Shown here piece after piece: positions 53,763 through 63,044 of a DNA stretch of 64,000 bases (positions are counted from its first letter, which is position 1; each line of letters begins with the position of its first letter). The position numbers were made by a program, and so were the translations under genes. This DNA is from Halovivax gelatinilyticus. Lineage in GTDB: Archaea; Halobacteriota; Halobacteria; Halobacteriales; Natrialbaceae. The stretch covers positions 199,992 to 263,991 of the forward strand of contig NZ_CP101322.1 of assembly GCF_024300625.1 (NCBI RefSeq). The letters run 5' to 3'. The notes under the pieces are model-generated. The model was not told the origin of the DNA. It did not search any database and saw only the letters and a list, made by a program, of their open reading frames with translations.

Positions 53763-54314
53763 ATGCGGATACGAGAGTGGAAGGATCTGTTAGCGGACGT
53801 CTCCGAGCAGTCGGTCGATCCCTCCTCGTGGCGTGCCGTCGCCGGTGATCGCTCGGGTGGAATCGGCGAAGACCTTTACCTCGCCCACCCTCGGGCCGGC
53901 GTCTACCTGTTGAAGACGTACGCGAAGAATCCCTACCGCGTCGAAGGCTGTGGCACGAAGGTCGCACGGCGAGTCGATGAAGAGATCGACGCCTACCTGC
54001 CAACGGACGAACCCGGCAGTCGGTTCGCCGTCAGAACGCCGCCGACAGACGAATCGCACGCGGAAACGGTCTCAAATCGGCTGCAGACCGTCGTCGAGAC
54101 CCACGCCGACGCTCCGACGACCCCGCAGGACTTTTTCGACGACGTGATGGAAGCCCTCGAAAGTCCGGCGTTCGGCCCGATGGCGTACGATCAGTTCGAC
54201 CGACCGGACGCGCTGGACGGACTGAGCGAGCAGTTCGAAGAGGCCGAGTCGGTACTGAACGCCGAACTCGACGAGCTGGTCGAAGCCGACGAAGTCGATC
54301 GCGGCTTCATGTGA
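53763..54314 (+). CDS. Conserved haloarchaeal protein, unknown function
   Basis: A 183-aa acidic soluble protein. The first half (RIREWKDLLADVSEQSVDPS, AGVYLLKTYAKNPYRVEG) could be a small alpha/beta domain, and the second half is strongly helical and acidic (LSEQFEEAESVLNAELDELV). No motif recognised. ATG 53763 follows a 146-base spacer. The 227 bases after it (54315-54541) contain an inverted repeat GGCACC/GGTGCC (54450-54469) and an AT-rich stretch, but no gene. Confidence 0.68.
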   Translation: MRIREWKDLLADVSEQSVDPSSWRAVAGDRSGGIGEDLYLAHPRAGVYLLKTYAKNPYRVEGCGTKVARRVDEEIDAYLPTDEPGSRFAVRTPPTDESHAETVSNRLQTVVETHADAPTTPQDFFDDVMEALESPAFGPMAYDQFDRPDALDGLSEQFEEAESVLNAELDELVEADEVDRGFM

Positions 54315-54541
54315 GACGAAAACGTATACAGGGAGGAGTGTCCGGCCGAGAAACCGGCCGGATCGATCGTCACCGACCACGGGGATTTCTCCACGGAGGG
54401 TGTTGAGTATTCGAAAATGGCGGGTGTTACGCCGCCGATGTCAGAGGCAGGCACCCCACTACTGGTGCCAATATAGTATACCGAGGAGTACTACGTAGTT
54501 GTGGTACCTAATGCTTTAGGGACGTGGACATTCGACGGACG

Positions 54542-55498
54542 TTACGCGTCGAGTCGTTCGATCCATCGGATCGGGTCCTCCAGTTCGGCCCCGGTCGGAA
54601 GCGCGTCCGGCCCGCTCCAGACGCGACCGGCGTACGCGAGCGACCGCTCGTCCGCAACCGTTTCGAAGAAGCGTTTGCCTCGCTCGTACTGGCGGCGCTT
54701 CAACCCGAGCCCGAGCACCCGTCGAAGGAGTCGTTGTAGCGGCGGGCCGCCGGATCGTCGATCGTCGAGCTTTCGCCGCAGATCGGCGTACTCGTCGTCG
54801 AACGCGTGATCCATCAACAACTCTGCGTAGCCCTCGACGACGGTCATGGTTTCGTCTAACGCGCGAAACGCATCGGTGTCGAACGAACCCGACGAGAGCG
54901 CTTCGAGACCGGTCTCGACGTGTCCTTCGAGGTGGGTAGAGAGCCAGGGGGCGGTGGTAAACTCGGCGGCGTGGGTCACCTCGTGAAACGCGATCCAGCG
55001 TCGGAATCGATCGTACTCGATCGACAGTTCGTCGGCGACGCGCACAATGTTCGGTCTGACGAAATACAGCGCGTGCGTTCGATCCGGATTCTCTGCGAGC
55101 AAGAGCGGGTCGTACTGGCCGAGAACGTTCCGGCCGAGAAACGAGAGCAAGACCGTCATCGTCGCCGTGTTGACCGTCCGCGAGAGTCGGTGAAATCCGC
55201 CGACGTGGCGTTCGACCGGTGACATCACGCGACGAAAGGTACCGACGTTCGCGTCGATCCAGTGGTGTCGATTCTGGATTTCGACGGTATCCGGCAGCGA
55301 AAATTCGAAGTCGGTGACGTCCTCGATTTCGCGTCGGGCGTCCAGAACGTCTGTCCGGTAGGCCGCTCGTTCGCCGGGGTCGAGCTCGATCGATCCCGGC
55401 GGCGTTGCCGCCTTCGCGGCGTCGGCCGTCGCCGTCCAGTCGATCGCACCGGATCCCGACGCGGACGCGACGGTTCGGACGCTCCGATACAGGTTCAC
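54542..55498 (-). CDS. DUF2342/zincin-like metalloprotease (F420 biosynthesis-associated family)
   Basis: A 318-aa protein with HEVTHAAEF (HExxH) in the central helix IAFHEVTHAAEFTTAPWL and a conserved ASGSGAIDW near the N-terminus, matching DUF2342/TIGR03624, a zincin family associated with coenzyme F420 genes. A candidate third ligand, the Glu in VVEGYAELLMDH, lies ~60 residues later. The GTG at 55498 gives MNLYRSVRTVASAS, which fits the family; a TTG nine codons upstream would add SRLPVAGG. No F420 gene adjoins it here. Confidence 0.82.
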   Translation of the reverse strand: MNLYRSVRTVASASGSGAIDWTATADAAKAATPPGSIELDPGERAAYRTDVLDARREIEDVTDFEFSLPDTVEIQNRHHWIDANVGTFRRVMSPVERHVGGFHRLSRTVNTATMTVLLSFLGRNVLGQYDPLLLAENPDRTHALYFVRPNIVRVADELSIEYDRFRRWIAFHEVTHAAEFTTAPWLSTHLEGHVETGLEALSSGSFDTDAFRALDETMTVVEGYAELLMDHAFDDEYADLRRKLDDRRSGGPPLQRLLRRVLGLGLKRRQYERGKRFFETVADERSLAYAGRVWSGPDALPTGAELEDPIRWIERLDA

Positions 55499-55543
55499 GC
55501 CACCAGCTACGGGTAGACGGCTCAAAAGGGTTCTGTCGTTATT

Positions 55544-55831
55544 TCAATTGACGACGACTTCCCGATCTTCGATCTCCTCCGCACCGTCGTCGGATCGATA
55601 CTTTCGGACCGCGAACGCGACGCCGACGAGCGCAACCAGTCCGATTATGACGGGCAGGACCGAGCGGCCCCCGTCGTCGTTCTCGTCTTCGTCCATCGGT
55701 GACGTCCCGACACCCTCCGTCTCCGCGTCGGCATCGTCGCCGGTCGCGATGAAATCCGGGAGCGACCGAGGACCGAACTGCGTGTCTCCATCGAGGTGCA
55801 ACTCGAACAGAGTGAACTTTTTCTCACCCAT
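55544..55831 (-). CDS. Small C-terminally anchored haloarchaeal protein
   Basis: The 95-aa protein has a short beta-like N-terminus (MGEKKFTLFELHLDGDTQFG), an acidic linker and one C-terminal membrane helix (SVLPVIIGLVALVGVAFAV) followed by KYRSDD. It looks like a tail-anchored protein. I do not know a function. ATG 55829-55831 starts the conserved block; upstream in-frame residues are few. Confidence 0.7.
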   Translation of the reverse strand: MGEKKFTLFELHLDGDTQFGPRSLPDFIATGDDADAETEGVGTSPMDEDENDDGGRSVLPVIIGLVALVGVAFAVRKYRSDDGAEEIEDREVVVN

Positions 55832-56035
55832 ACGTGCGGCGTCCACCAGCGGGACCTTAGCCGTTTTGGAGCGTTCGATTCGTGAACTCGAGTCGAGTTC
55901 GTGACGTCGTCGGAATCGCTACGGTCGACGCTTCGTCGAATAGCTCGGCCGGATCGGACCAACTCGGCCGTTGGCTGACACCGTCGGTCGAAGCCGACCG
56001 GTATCGTTAAGTGGACCGTGCATGCCCTCTTGCGT

Positions 56036-56251
56036 ATGAGCGGACGTCCACTCGACGTACTCGAAGACGCACTCGGAGAACCCGTCACCGTGAGGCTAAA
56101 GAGCGGTGAAGAGTACGCCGGCGAACTCGACGGATACGACCAGCACATGAATCTGGTCCTCTCGCGCGCGAGCGTAGCAGACGACGAGACGGCGTCGACC
56201 GAAGACACAACGATTATACGCGGCGATAACGTCGTGTCGATTACTCCATGA
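56036..56251 (+). CDS. lsm: Archaeal Sm-like (LSm) RNA-binding protein
   Basis: A 71-aa protein with the Sm fold: Sm1 [26 protein letters not shown] and Sm2 with [10 protein letters not shown] at the end. It forms heptameric rings binding U-rich small RNAs. It overlaps rpl37e by four bases (ATGA), a gene pair conserved across Euryarchaeota. The ATG at 56036 ([10 protein letters not shown]) was preferred over a start six codons upstream. Halophilic LSm proteins like this one have a shortened acidic insert ([10 protein letters not shown]). Confidence 0.95.
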   Translation: MSGRPLDVLEDALGEPVTVRLKSGEEYAGELDGYDQHMNLVLSRASVADDETASTEDTTIIRGDNVVSITP

Positions 56252-56424
56252 CTGGAAAGGGAACCCCGAGCCAGGGTAAAAAGAACAAGACGGTTCACGT
56301 CAAATGCCGTCGCTGTGGCGAAGCGTCGTATCACACGAAGAAAGAACGCTGTTCGGCGTGCGGATTCGGCAAATCGGCGAAGCGTCGTGAGTACGCCTGG
56401 CAGGGCAAAGCGGGCGACAACTGA
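56248..56424 (+). CDS. rpl37e: Ribosomal protein L37e
   Basis: A 58-aa basic zinc-ribbon protein: [20 protein letters not shown], then CRRCG and CSACG (C-x2-C pairs) and [11 protein letters not shown]. It is a component of the large ribosomal subunit. It is unusually basic for this proteome, as expected for r-proteins. Start ATG 56248 lies within the lsm stop, and the stop is at 56422-56424. Confidence 0.96.
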   Translation: MTGKGTPSQGKKNKTVHVKCRRCGEASYHTKKERCSACGFGKSAKRREYAWQGKAGDN

Positions 56425-56511
56425 CCGAGTGGTTCACTTCTCGTCGACGTTTTCTACACAGCCGCTGCGCTGTCTCTCGATCGACCGTCGGGCGCGAGCG
56501 AATACGGAGCC

Positions 56512-56518
56512 TTTTATC
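56512..56518 (+). promoter_or_regulatory. TATA box of purF
   Basis: TTTTATC is centred 27 bases upstream of ATG 56542, supporting leaderless transcription and the longer PurF start that leaves a propeptide in front of the catalytic cysteine. Confidence 0.6.
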
Positions 56519-56541
56519 GCCTGGACTCGCAAGAGGCGTAC

Positions 56542-58050
56542 ATGACTGACGGGCGGGGCGAGACACCCCTCCGGACGGGGATGACCGAAAAGTGCGGCGT
56601 CGTCGGGGTCAGCCTCGACGAGCGAGAGGCAGTGAGACCACTATACTACGCGCTCTACGCGTTACAACACCGCGGCCAGGAGTCGGCGGGCATCGTCACG
56701 CACGACGGGTTCCAACAACACAGCCACGTCGAGATGGGCCTCGTCGGCGACGCCTTCGACGAAGACGACCTCGCGAGGCTCGCCGGTTCGGCCGGGATCG
56801 GACACGTCCGCTATCCGACCGCCGGAAGCGTCGATAAGGGCTGTGCACAACCGTTTTCCGTCTCGTTCAAGAGCGGGTCGCTGGGGCTCTCACACAACGG
56901 AAATCTCGTAAACGCCGACGAAATTCGAGACGAACTCGCCGGCTTCGGTCACGCGTTCACGAGCGACGGCGACACGGAAGTGATCGCCCACGACCTCGCG
57001 CGAAACCTGCTCGAGGCGGACCTCATTCGAGCCGTCAAGCGGACGATGAGCCGCATTCACGGCTCCTACGCGCTCACGATCTGTCACGACGACACCGTCC
57101 TCGGCGTCCGCGACCCGCGCGGTAATCGTCCGCTCTGCATCGGAAAACTGGACGACGGCTACGCCATCGCATCCGAGTCGGCGGCGATCGACACGCTCGA
57201 TGGAACGCTCGTCCGCGACGTCGAACCGGGGGAACTCGTCGTCCTGGAACCCGACGGCTCCGGCTTCGACTCGTACCAGCTCGTCGAGACCGAAGAGACG
57301 GCCCACTGCTTCTTCGAACACGTTTACTTCGCCAGACCGGACTCGGTGATCGACGGTCACCTCGTCTACGAAGCGCGTCGCGAGCTCGGACGGAGACTGT
57401 GGGCCGAAAGCGGCGTCGAAACGGACGTCGTGATGCCCGTCCCGGACTCGGGCCGTGCGTTCGCGAGCGGATACGCGGAAGCGGCCTCGGAGACGACGGC
57501 GGCCGGAGCGCCTCGCGAGGAGGGACAGACCGGTCCGGAGTTCGCCGAGGGATTGATGAAAAACCGCTACGTCGGTCGGACGTTCATCATGCCCACGCAG
57601 GGCGAACGCGAGCGCGCCGTTCGGCTGAAGTTAAACCCGATCAAGAGCACGGTCGAGAACAAGACCGTCACCCTGATCGACGACTCGATCGTTCGTGGGA
57701 CCACGTCGACGCAGCTGGTCGACTTGCTCAAAGACTGCGGCGCCAAAGAGGTCCACCTTCGGATCGGTGCGCCGCCGATCGTCGCACCCTGTTACATGGG
57801 CATCGACATGGCGACGCGCGAGGAACTGATCGCGTCCGATAAGTCGGTGCCGGAGATCGCCGAAACGATCGGCGCAGACAGCGTCTCCTATCTCTCGACG
57901 AACACCGTCGCCGAGGCGCTAGAAACCGCTCGCGACGATCTGTGTCTGGGGTGTGTGACCGGCGAGTATCCATACGATATCGAGGGAGAAGAGACCGATC
58001 GGAACGTCACCCGCCCCACGATCGATTCCGGTATCGAGGCAGACGACTGA
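56542..58050 (+). CDS. purF: Amidophosphoribosyltransferase
   Basis: A 502-aa enzyme of purine synthesis that transfers glutamine ammonia to PRPP. The Ntn glutaminase domain begins CGVVGVSLDEREAV, where Cys17 becomes the catalytic N-terminus once the leader MTDGRGETPLRTGMTEK is removed, and includes QHRGQESAGI. The phosphoribosyltransferase domain has VTLIDDSIVRGTTSTQL. Candidate Fe-S ligands include cysteines such as those in DDLCLGCVTG. The leaderless start makes a 16-residue propeptide; an internal ATG at 56581 would leave only three residues. It stands apart from other pur genes. Confidence 0.95.
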   Translation: MTDGRGETPLRTGMTEKCGVVGVSLDEREAVRPLYYALYALQHRGQESAGIVTHDGFQQHSHVEMGLVGDAFDEDDLARLAGSAGIGHVRYPTAGSVDKGCAQPFSVSFKSGSLGLSHNGNLVNADEIRDELAGFGHAFTSDGDTEVIAHDLARNLLEADLIRAVKRTMSRIHGSYALTICHDDTVLGVRDPRGNRPLCIGKLDDGYAIASESAAIDTLDGTLVRDVEPGELVVLEPDGSGFDSYQLVETEETAHCFFEHVYFARPDSVIDGHLVYEARRELGRRLWAESGVETDVVMPVPDSGRAFASGYAEAASETTAAGAPREEGQTGPEFAEGLMKNRYVGRTFIMPTQGERERAVRLKLNPIKSTVENKTVTLIDDSIVRGTTSTQLVDLLKDCGAKEVHLRIGAPPIVAPCYMGIDMATREELIASDKSVPEIAETIGADSVSYLSTNTVAEALETARDDLCLGCVTGEYPYDIEGEETDRNVTRPTIDSGIEADD

Positions 58051-58079
58051 CTCGACGCGACTGTCTGAACCGACGCCGC

Positions 58080-58643
58080 TCAGTAGAGGACGGTTCCGAG
58101 CAGGTAGACGACGATCCCGAGCGCGAACGAGGTGATCCAGAGCGGGGCGACGATTCGTCCGACCCTCGCGTGGGCCGTCCCGTGTAGCTCCCTGACCTCG
58201 TGGCTCACCGTCAACAACAGGGCGTAGTACAGCAGCGGAATGCAGACCATCGCCAGTCCGATGTGCCCGACGAGCACCGGCAGGTAGAGGTAGTGGTAGA
58301 CTGCTTGCGGGCCGTCGAACCCGGCCGCACCACCGGTGGCGACGAGCCGGTAGAGATAAAAGAGCAGAAACGTCGCGAACAGGACGACCGAGATCACCAT
58401 CAGCCGGCGGTGTCGCTCGATTTGTCGCCGACGGATCGCACGCCACCCGGCGGCGATCGTCAGTATCGCCAGCGCGCTAATTGCGACGTTTACGGTGGGT
58501 ATGAACTCGAGGACCGCCGTCGGCGCGTTCGGTACCGTCGACGACGGAATTCGTCCGCCGGCCGCGCCAAAGACGAGTGCGAGCGAGATGACCGAGAGAA
58601 CGGCCGTCACCCATGGGACTCGGTCGGGAGCGAGGGATGCCAT
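58080..58643 (-). CDS. DUF420 membrane protein
   Basis: A 187-aa protein with about five membrane helices. Conserved histidines are in ERHRRLMVIS and YHYLYLPVLVGHIGLAMV, the pattern of DUF420 (CtaM/YozB-like). Members are linked to haem-copper oxidase assembly in Bacillus, but the archaeal role is unproven. ATG 58641-58643 is the start. It is convergent with purF (29-base gap). Confidence 0.85.
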   Translation of the reverse strand: MASLAPDRVPWVTAVLSVISLALVFGAAGGRIPSSTVPNAPTAVLEFIPTVNVAISALAILTIAAGWRAIRRRQIERHRRLMVISVVLFATFLLFYLYRLVATGGAAGFDGPQAVYHYLYLPVLVGHIGLAMVCIPLLYYALLLTVSHEVRELHGTAHARVGRIVAPLWITSFALGIVVYLLGTVLY

Positions 58644-58861
58644 CAGGTGAAGCAATCGAGCGGATCGTAAAATCCCTTCCTACTGCGGGCTGGCAGACCC
58701 AGGTATAGCGCCAGACGACCGCCGGTCAGCCCGGTCGTCAGCCACGAGAGGTGGCTCAGTCCGTCAGGGCCATCACTCATACACACGAGTTATCCACCGA
58801 ATCGGGCCGATACATTATGATTATGAGTAATTTTTTAGGCCGTGATCCCGTTCGTTCAGCC

Positions 58862-58999
58862 ATGGCAACGAATCAGCGCTCCGCCTACAACGGTTCAGAC
58901 CAGATCACGCGGCCCCCAGACGGAGCGGGGATGGCCCATCCCACGGTCGTTCCGACGAATTTCGAACCGGACGAGTGGGAACGGAACGCGGACGAGTGA
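58862..58999 (+). CDS. Small hypothetical protein (45 aa)
   Basis: A 45-aa frame, MATNQRSAYNGSDQITRPPD to WERNADE, acidic and Pro-rich. A T-rich TATA-like stretch (AATTTTTTAG) lies ~27 bases upstream of ATG 58862. A longer frame from 58751 is possible but lacks promoter support. The 218-base interval before it is otherwise empty. No known family. Confidence 0.5.
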   Translation: MATNQRSAYNGSDQITRPPDGAGMAHPTVVPTNFEPDEWERNADE

Positions 59000-59129
59000 G
59001 AGTCGACGTCGGTGTACACACCGACAGACCACGTCCCCCGTTCGAAGCGAGCCGATGGCGGGGTAACCTATTCTCGAAAATAGTGTCTTGAGACGAACCT
59101 TCTTGTAGGCAGTCGAACTACGCCCTTGC

Positions 59130-60473
59130 ATGGGTCTGTTCGACCGGTTGCGTGGGGATGACGATCCGCGAGTCGCCTTCATCGGTATCGACGGTGTACC
59201 GTTCAGTCTTCTCGACGGACACCGCGATCGGTTTCCAGCGTTCGCGTCACTCGCAGCCGAGGGGGCGGCCGGCGAGATTACGAGTATCGTTCCGCCGGAA
59301 TCGAGCGCGTGCTGGCCGGCGCTCACTACCGGCGTCAACCCCGGGTCGACCGGCGTCTACGGGTTTCAGGATCGCGAAACCGGCACGTACGACACGTACG
59401 TCCCGATGGGCCAGGACGTCCAGGCGACGCGGGTCTGGGATCGCGTCGAGCGTGCGAATCGAAACGCCTCCATCTTCAACGTTCCCGTAACGTTCCCGCC
59501 CGACCGAACGCTCCAGCGGATGGTCTCTGGATTCCTCTCGCCCGAACTCGAGGCCGCTTCTCACCCGGACGATGTCGCTCGCTACCTCGAGTCGATCGAT
59601 TACCGGATCGACGTCGATCCGAGGCTCGGTCACGAGTCGGACAAGGAGGCGTTCGTCGAGGACGCTCACGCGACCATAGACGCCAGATTCGAGGCGTTCG
59701 AACACTACCTCGACGCCGACGACTGGGACCTCTTTATGGGCGTCTTCATGACGACTGACCGGGTGAATCACTTCCTCTATCGGGACTACGAGCAGGATGG
59801 AGCGTACGCAGAGGACTTCCTCGAGTTTTACGAGAAAGTCGACGAGTACGTCGGCCGGATCCGAGCGTCACTTCCCGACGACGTCACGTTGATCGTCGCG
59901 TCCGACCACGGATTCACGACCCTCGAGTACGAAGTTCACTGCAACCGGTGGCTCGCCGAGGAGGGCTGGCTCAGTTACCGAACCGACGAGCCGGAAGAAC
60001 TAGACGACATCGCAGACGAAACGCGCGCGTACTCGTTCATTCCCGGTCGATTCTATCTCAACCTCGAGGGGCGCGAACCGCGGGGCTCCGTCTCGCCCGA
60101 CGAGTACGACGATGTACGCGACGAACTCGCCGCGATGCTCGAATCGCTCGAGGGCCCGAACGGAGCGCCCGTCGTCGAGCGCGTCGTCGAAAAGGAGGCG
60201 GCGTTTCGCGGCGACCACGACGCGATCGCCCCGGACCTCGTCGCGATTCCGGCCAAGGGCTTCGACCTCAAATCCGGATTCAACGGCGATGGACCGGTCT
60301 TCGACACCGGACCCCGAAACGGAATGCACAGCTTCGACGACGCCGCCCTCTACATCGACGATCCGGACGCCTCGATCGGCGACGCGGATCTCCTCGACAT
60401 CGCGCCGACGATACTCGAGTGTATGAACGTCGAGTATCGTCGCGGGGAGTTCGACGGCGCCAGCCTGATCTGA
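59130..60473 (+). CDS. Alkaline phosphatase superfamily protein (phosphodiesterase/pyrophosphatase-like)
   Basis: A 447-aa protein of the type I phosphodiesterase/nucleotide pyrophosphatase group. Motifs are FIGIDGVPFSLL (first metal Asp), a nucleophile region SSACWPALTTGVNPGSTGVY, TDRVNHFLY, ASDHGFTTL (Asp-His metal pair) and GMHSFDDAALY (third His). All metal ligands look present. It is cytoplasmic (no signal peptide) and could act on sugar nucleotides, lipids or polyprenyl phosphates. Substrate unknown. It is followed by the DUF371 gene on the same strand. Confidence 0.88.
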   Translation: MGLFDRLRGDDDPRVAFIGIDGVPFSLLDGHRDRFPAFASLAAEGAAGEITSIVPPESSACWPALTTGVNPGSTGVYGFQDRETGTYDTYVPMGQDVQATRVWDRVERANRNASIFNVPVTFPPDRTLQRMVSGFLSPELEAASHPDDVARYLESIDYRIDVDPRLGHESDKEAFVEDAHATIDARFEAFEHYLDADDWDLFMGVFMTTDRVNHFLYRDYEQDGAYAEDFLEFYEKVDEYVGRIRASLPDDVTLIVASDHGFTTLEYEVHCNRWLAEEGWLSYRTDEPEELDDIADETRAYSFIPGRFYLNLEGREPRGSVSPDEYDDVRDELAAMLESLEGPNGAPVVERVVEKEAAFRGDHDAIAPDLVAIPAKGFDLKSGFNGDGPVFDTGPRNGMHSFDDAALYIDDPDASIGDADLLDIAPTILECMNVEYRRGEFDGASLI

Positions 60474-60542
60474 CGACCGAGGCGTCGACGGGGAGCCGGA
60501 TCGTATCGATTCCGTTTTTCGGACCCGGCCACACGTTCGACC

Positions 60543-61028
60543 ATGTACGACGAGAGCGACGACCGCGAAGGCGGGGCCGGTGAGCCGACGACACGACGCG
60601 TCGAACGTATTCGAGCGCGCGGTCACGAGAACGTCTCCGCCCGACACGGAAGCACGTTCGAGGTGACCACCGACGACTTTCTGACCCCGGCGGGCGATTG
60701 CATCCTCGCCATCGAGGCCGATCGCGCACCCGCCGACTTCGATTCGACGTTCGTCGACGCCTGTCGAGACGAGGCGGCGACGATCTCGATGACGATTCGC
60801 GCGAACGGGTACGAGGCGACGGTCACTGGTCGCGGCGACCCGGCGCTGACGTTCGACGACGACCGCAGCGCAGTGGGTCGAACGAGCGAGTACGTCGACG
60901 ACCGAACCGTGATGGTCGAGGCGTCGATGGCGGCGAACGGCGTCGACCGACGGCTCGTCGACGCGCTGGCCGACGGCGCCGACGCCGAGGTCCGACTCGT
61001 CGTCTGCCCACCCGAACGACAAGACTGA
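60543..61028 (+). CDS. DUF371 family protein
   Basis: A 161-aa protein with the DUF371 signature RARGHENVSARHGSTFEVTT and LTPAGDCILAIEAD. The archaeal DUF371 family is small, soluble and of unknown function. The first ~20 residues are an acidic haloarchaeal tail. It stops 25 bases before the cation efflux gene, whose palindromic promoter falls directly after its stop codon. Confidence 0.85.
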   Translation: MYDESDDREGGAGEPTTRRVERIRARGHENVSARHGSTFEVTTDDFLTPAGDCILAIEADRAPADFDSTFVDACRDEAATISMTIRANGYEATVTGRGDPALTFDDDRSAVGRTSEYVDDRTVMVEASMAANGVDRRLVDALADGADAEVRLVVCPPERQD

Positions 61029-61031
61029 AGT

Positions 61032-61046
61032 TTAGATTGAATCTAA
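61032..61046. promoter_or_regulatory. 15-bp perfect palindrome on the cation-efflux promoter
   Basis: TTAGATT-G-AATCTAA (61032-61046) lies just 7 bases before GTG 61054 and covers the likely TATA/start region. Its form recalls the TTAGG-N-CCTAA half-sites of DtxR/SirR-type metalloregulators known in haloarchaea. It probably represses the metal transporter gene that follows. Confidence 0.65.
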
Positions 61047-61053
61047 GTACGGT

Positions 61054-61992
61054 GTGGCGGACATCGACGAGCGTCGGCGGTTCGCCCGCGCGTCGTGGGC
61101 GAACGTGATCGGAAATGCGGCGAAAATTATCGTCGAGGGAGCGGCCGGTCTCGCGTTCGGGAGCGTCGCGCTGGTCGCCGACGCCGCCCACTCGATCGGC
61201 GACCTGGTCGCGAGCGTCGTCGTTCTCGTCTGGGGAGAGAGCCGGTTCGACGATCCCGACGCCAGCCACCCGCACGGCCACGCCAGGATCGAGCCGTTGA
61301 CCGCCCTCTTCGTCGGCGCGATGATCGTCGTACTCGGCGCGAGCCTGTTCTTCGAATCGACGCAAGGGCTGCTCGCCGGTGCGTCGGGGACGTTCAATTA
61401 CGCCTTGCTGGGCGCCGTTACGTTCGCGATGGTGACGATGTACGCCGTCTACCGGTACACCGCAGCGATCAACGCGACCATCGGATCGACGGCGCTCGCC
61501 GCCCTGGCCGCAGACTGCCGAAATGATCTCTACACGTCGTTCGCCGCACTCGTCGGAATTCTCGGGCTGATGATGGGGTATCCGGCGCTCGACCCGATCG
61601 CCGGCGGGCTCGTCAGCCTGCTCGTCATCTACCAGGGCGTCTCGATCGGTCGCGAGAACGTCGGGTACCTCGCGGGAACGGCGGCCCCCGAGGGACATCG
61701 GGAGGTCGTCGAAGAAACGCTACTCTCACATCCGGCGGTCGAAGGGGTCCACGACCTCGTCGTCTACTACGACGGGACCGTCCTCGAAGTCGAAGCGCAC
61801 GTAGAAGTTGACGGCGACCTCCCGCTTCGGGACGCCCACGACATCGAAACGGCCCTGGTCGAACGAACGCGCGCCCTCGAACCGGTCGGGGACGCCCACG
61901 TTCACCTCGATCCGTCCGGGATCGGCGAGTGGAAAGACGCGACCGACGGCAGTCCGGACGGGCCGTCGTCGCACCGCGGCGCCCGCGAGTGA
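61054..61992 (+). CDS. Cation diffusion facilitator (CDF) metal efflux protein
   Basis: A 312-aa CDF protein with six helices. Metal-site residues are in VALVADAAHSIGDLVAS (TM2 D-x3-H/D) and ALAADCRNDLYTSF (TM5), with HPHGHARIEPL in the loop. The cytoplasmic C-terminal domain carries the usual ferredoxin-like fold (GVHDLVVYYDGTVLEVEAHV). It exports Zn2+, Fe2+ or Mn2+; the TM2 D-x-x-H-type site does not settle which. The GTG start follows the palindromic operator, and the gene is probably metal-regulated. Confidence 0.9.
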   Translation: MADIDERRRFARASWANVIGNAAKIIVEGAAGLAFGSVALVADAAHSIGDLVASVVVLVWGESRFDDPDASHPHGHARIEPLTALFVGAMIVVLGASLFFESTQGLLAGASGTFNYALLGAVTFAMVTMYAVYRYTAAINATIGSTALAALAADCRNDLYTSFAALVGILGLMMGYPALDPIAGGLVSLLVIYQGVSIGRENVGYLAGTAAPEGHREVVEETLLSHPAVEGVHDLVVYYDGTVLEVEAHVEVDGDLPLRDAHDIETALVERTRALEPVGDAHVHLDPSGIGEWKDATDGSPDGPSSHRGARE

Positions 61993-62079
61993 GACGTCGC
62001 GTTTTCTGCGCGTGAACGGACGGAGGGAAGTCAATTGAGAAATCGACGTCCATTTTGATCGTCGGCCCCTCGTCTACGT

Positions 62080-62922
62080 ATGAGCGATCGATCCGCGTCG
62101 AGCCAATCGACAGATTCGACCGCGGACGAACCGGCCGAAAACATAAGCGGCGGGTCCGACGGCGGTGGAGCGGCCCGCGTCTTCGAACCGGCGACGGCCG
62201 ACACCCGCGCCGAACGGGTGGTCGACTCCCTCGGAGAGAGGTACTGGCAGAAAGCCTACGGTGGACAGGACGCGTTTACGTGTCTCGTTCGAACGATATT
62301 GAGTCAGAACACGAGCGACGTCGCGAGTCAACCAGCTCACGACGCGTTGATCGAGAGATACGATTCTGACGGGGACGACCTCGCCGCATCGCTCGCCGCT
62401 GCGAACCGGGAAACCCTGGCCGAGACGATCAGTTCGGCCGGCCTCTACAACCAGAAGGCACGAATGATCGCCGAAGCCGCCGAGTGGATCGTAGAACGGT
62501 TCGGCTCCGCCGCGTCGTTCGACGCGTTCGTCACGGAGACGGACGCCGAGACGGTTCGGTCCGAACTGCTCGACGTCCGCGGCGTCGGACCGAAAACGGC
62601 CGACTGCGTGCTCCTGTTCGCAGGCGGGCGCGACGGCGTCTTTCCCGTCGATACGCACGTTCACCGCATCTCCAGGCGGATGGGACTCACACCGCCGGAC
62701 GCCGATCACGAGGAAGTTCGCGAGGCGCTCGAAGCGGACGTTCCACCCGAGAAGTGCGGGTTCGGACACACTGCAATGATCCAGTTCGGCAGGGAGTTCT
62801 GTTCGGCCAGGACCCCGGCGTGTCTCGACGGGCCTGAAGCCTGTCCGTTGTACGATTCGTGCGACCGGATCGGCGTAACCGAGGAGACGGGTTCCGTCGT
62901 CGATCCGGCCGACGCGACCTGA
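62080..62922 (+). CDS. nth: Endonuclease III (DNA glycosylase/AP lyase)
   Basis: The 280-aa HhH-GPD enzyme has VRGVGPKTADCVL with the catalytic Lys172 and FPVDTHVHRIS with Asp191. A C-terminal 4Fe-4S cluster motif follows (CSARTPACLDGPEACPLYDSC). It removes oxidised pyrimidines and nicks the abasic site. About 45 residues of acidic, disordered N-terminus precede the domain. The TLSQNTSDV-like block (RTILSQNTSDVASQ) marks the first helix pair. Another HhH paralogue could exist elsewhere, so specificity is inferred only. Confidence 0.93.
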   Translation: MSDRSASSQSTDSTADEPAENISGGSDGGGAARVFEPATADTRAERVVDSLGERYWQKAYGGQDAFTCLVRTILSQNTSDVASQPAHDALIERYDSDGDDLAASLAAANRETLAETISSAGLYNQKARMIAEAAEWIVERFGSAASFDAFVTETDAETVRSELLDVRGVGPKTADCVLLFAGGRDGVFPVDTHVHRISRRMGLTPPDADHEEVREALEADVPPEKCGFGHTAMIQFGREFCSARTPACLDGPEACPLYDSCDRIGVTEETGSVVDPADAT

Positions 62923-63044
62923 TGGCGGATCGGCCAGTGGTGCCCGTCGAGTTCACTCGACGGCGAATTCGTCCGACCAGCGACCGTGCGGAACCGTCAC
63001 ACGCCGTCACGGCGCGGCTCGGACGTCGAGGTCCCATCCAGGCG

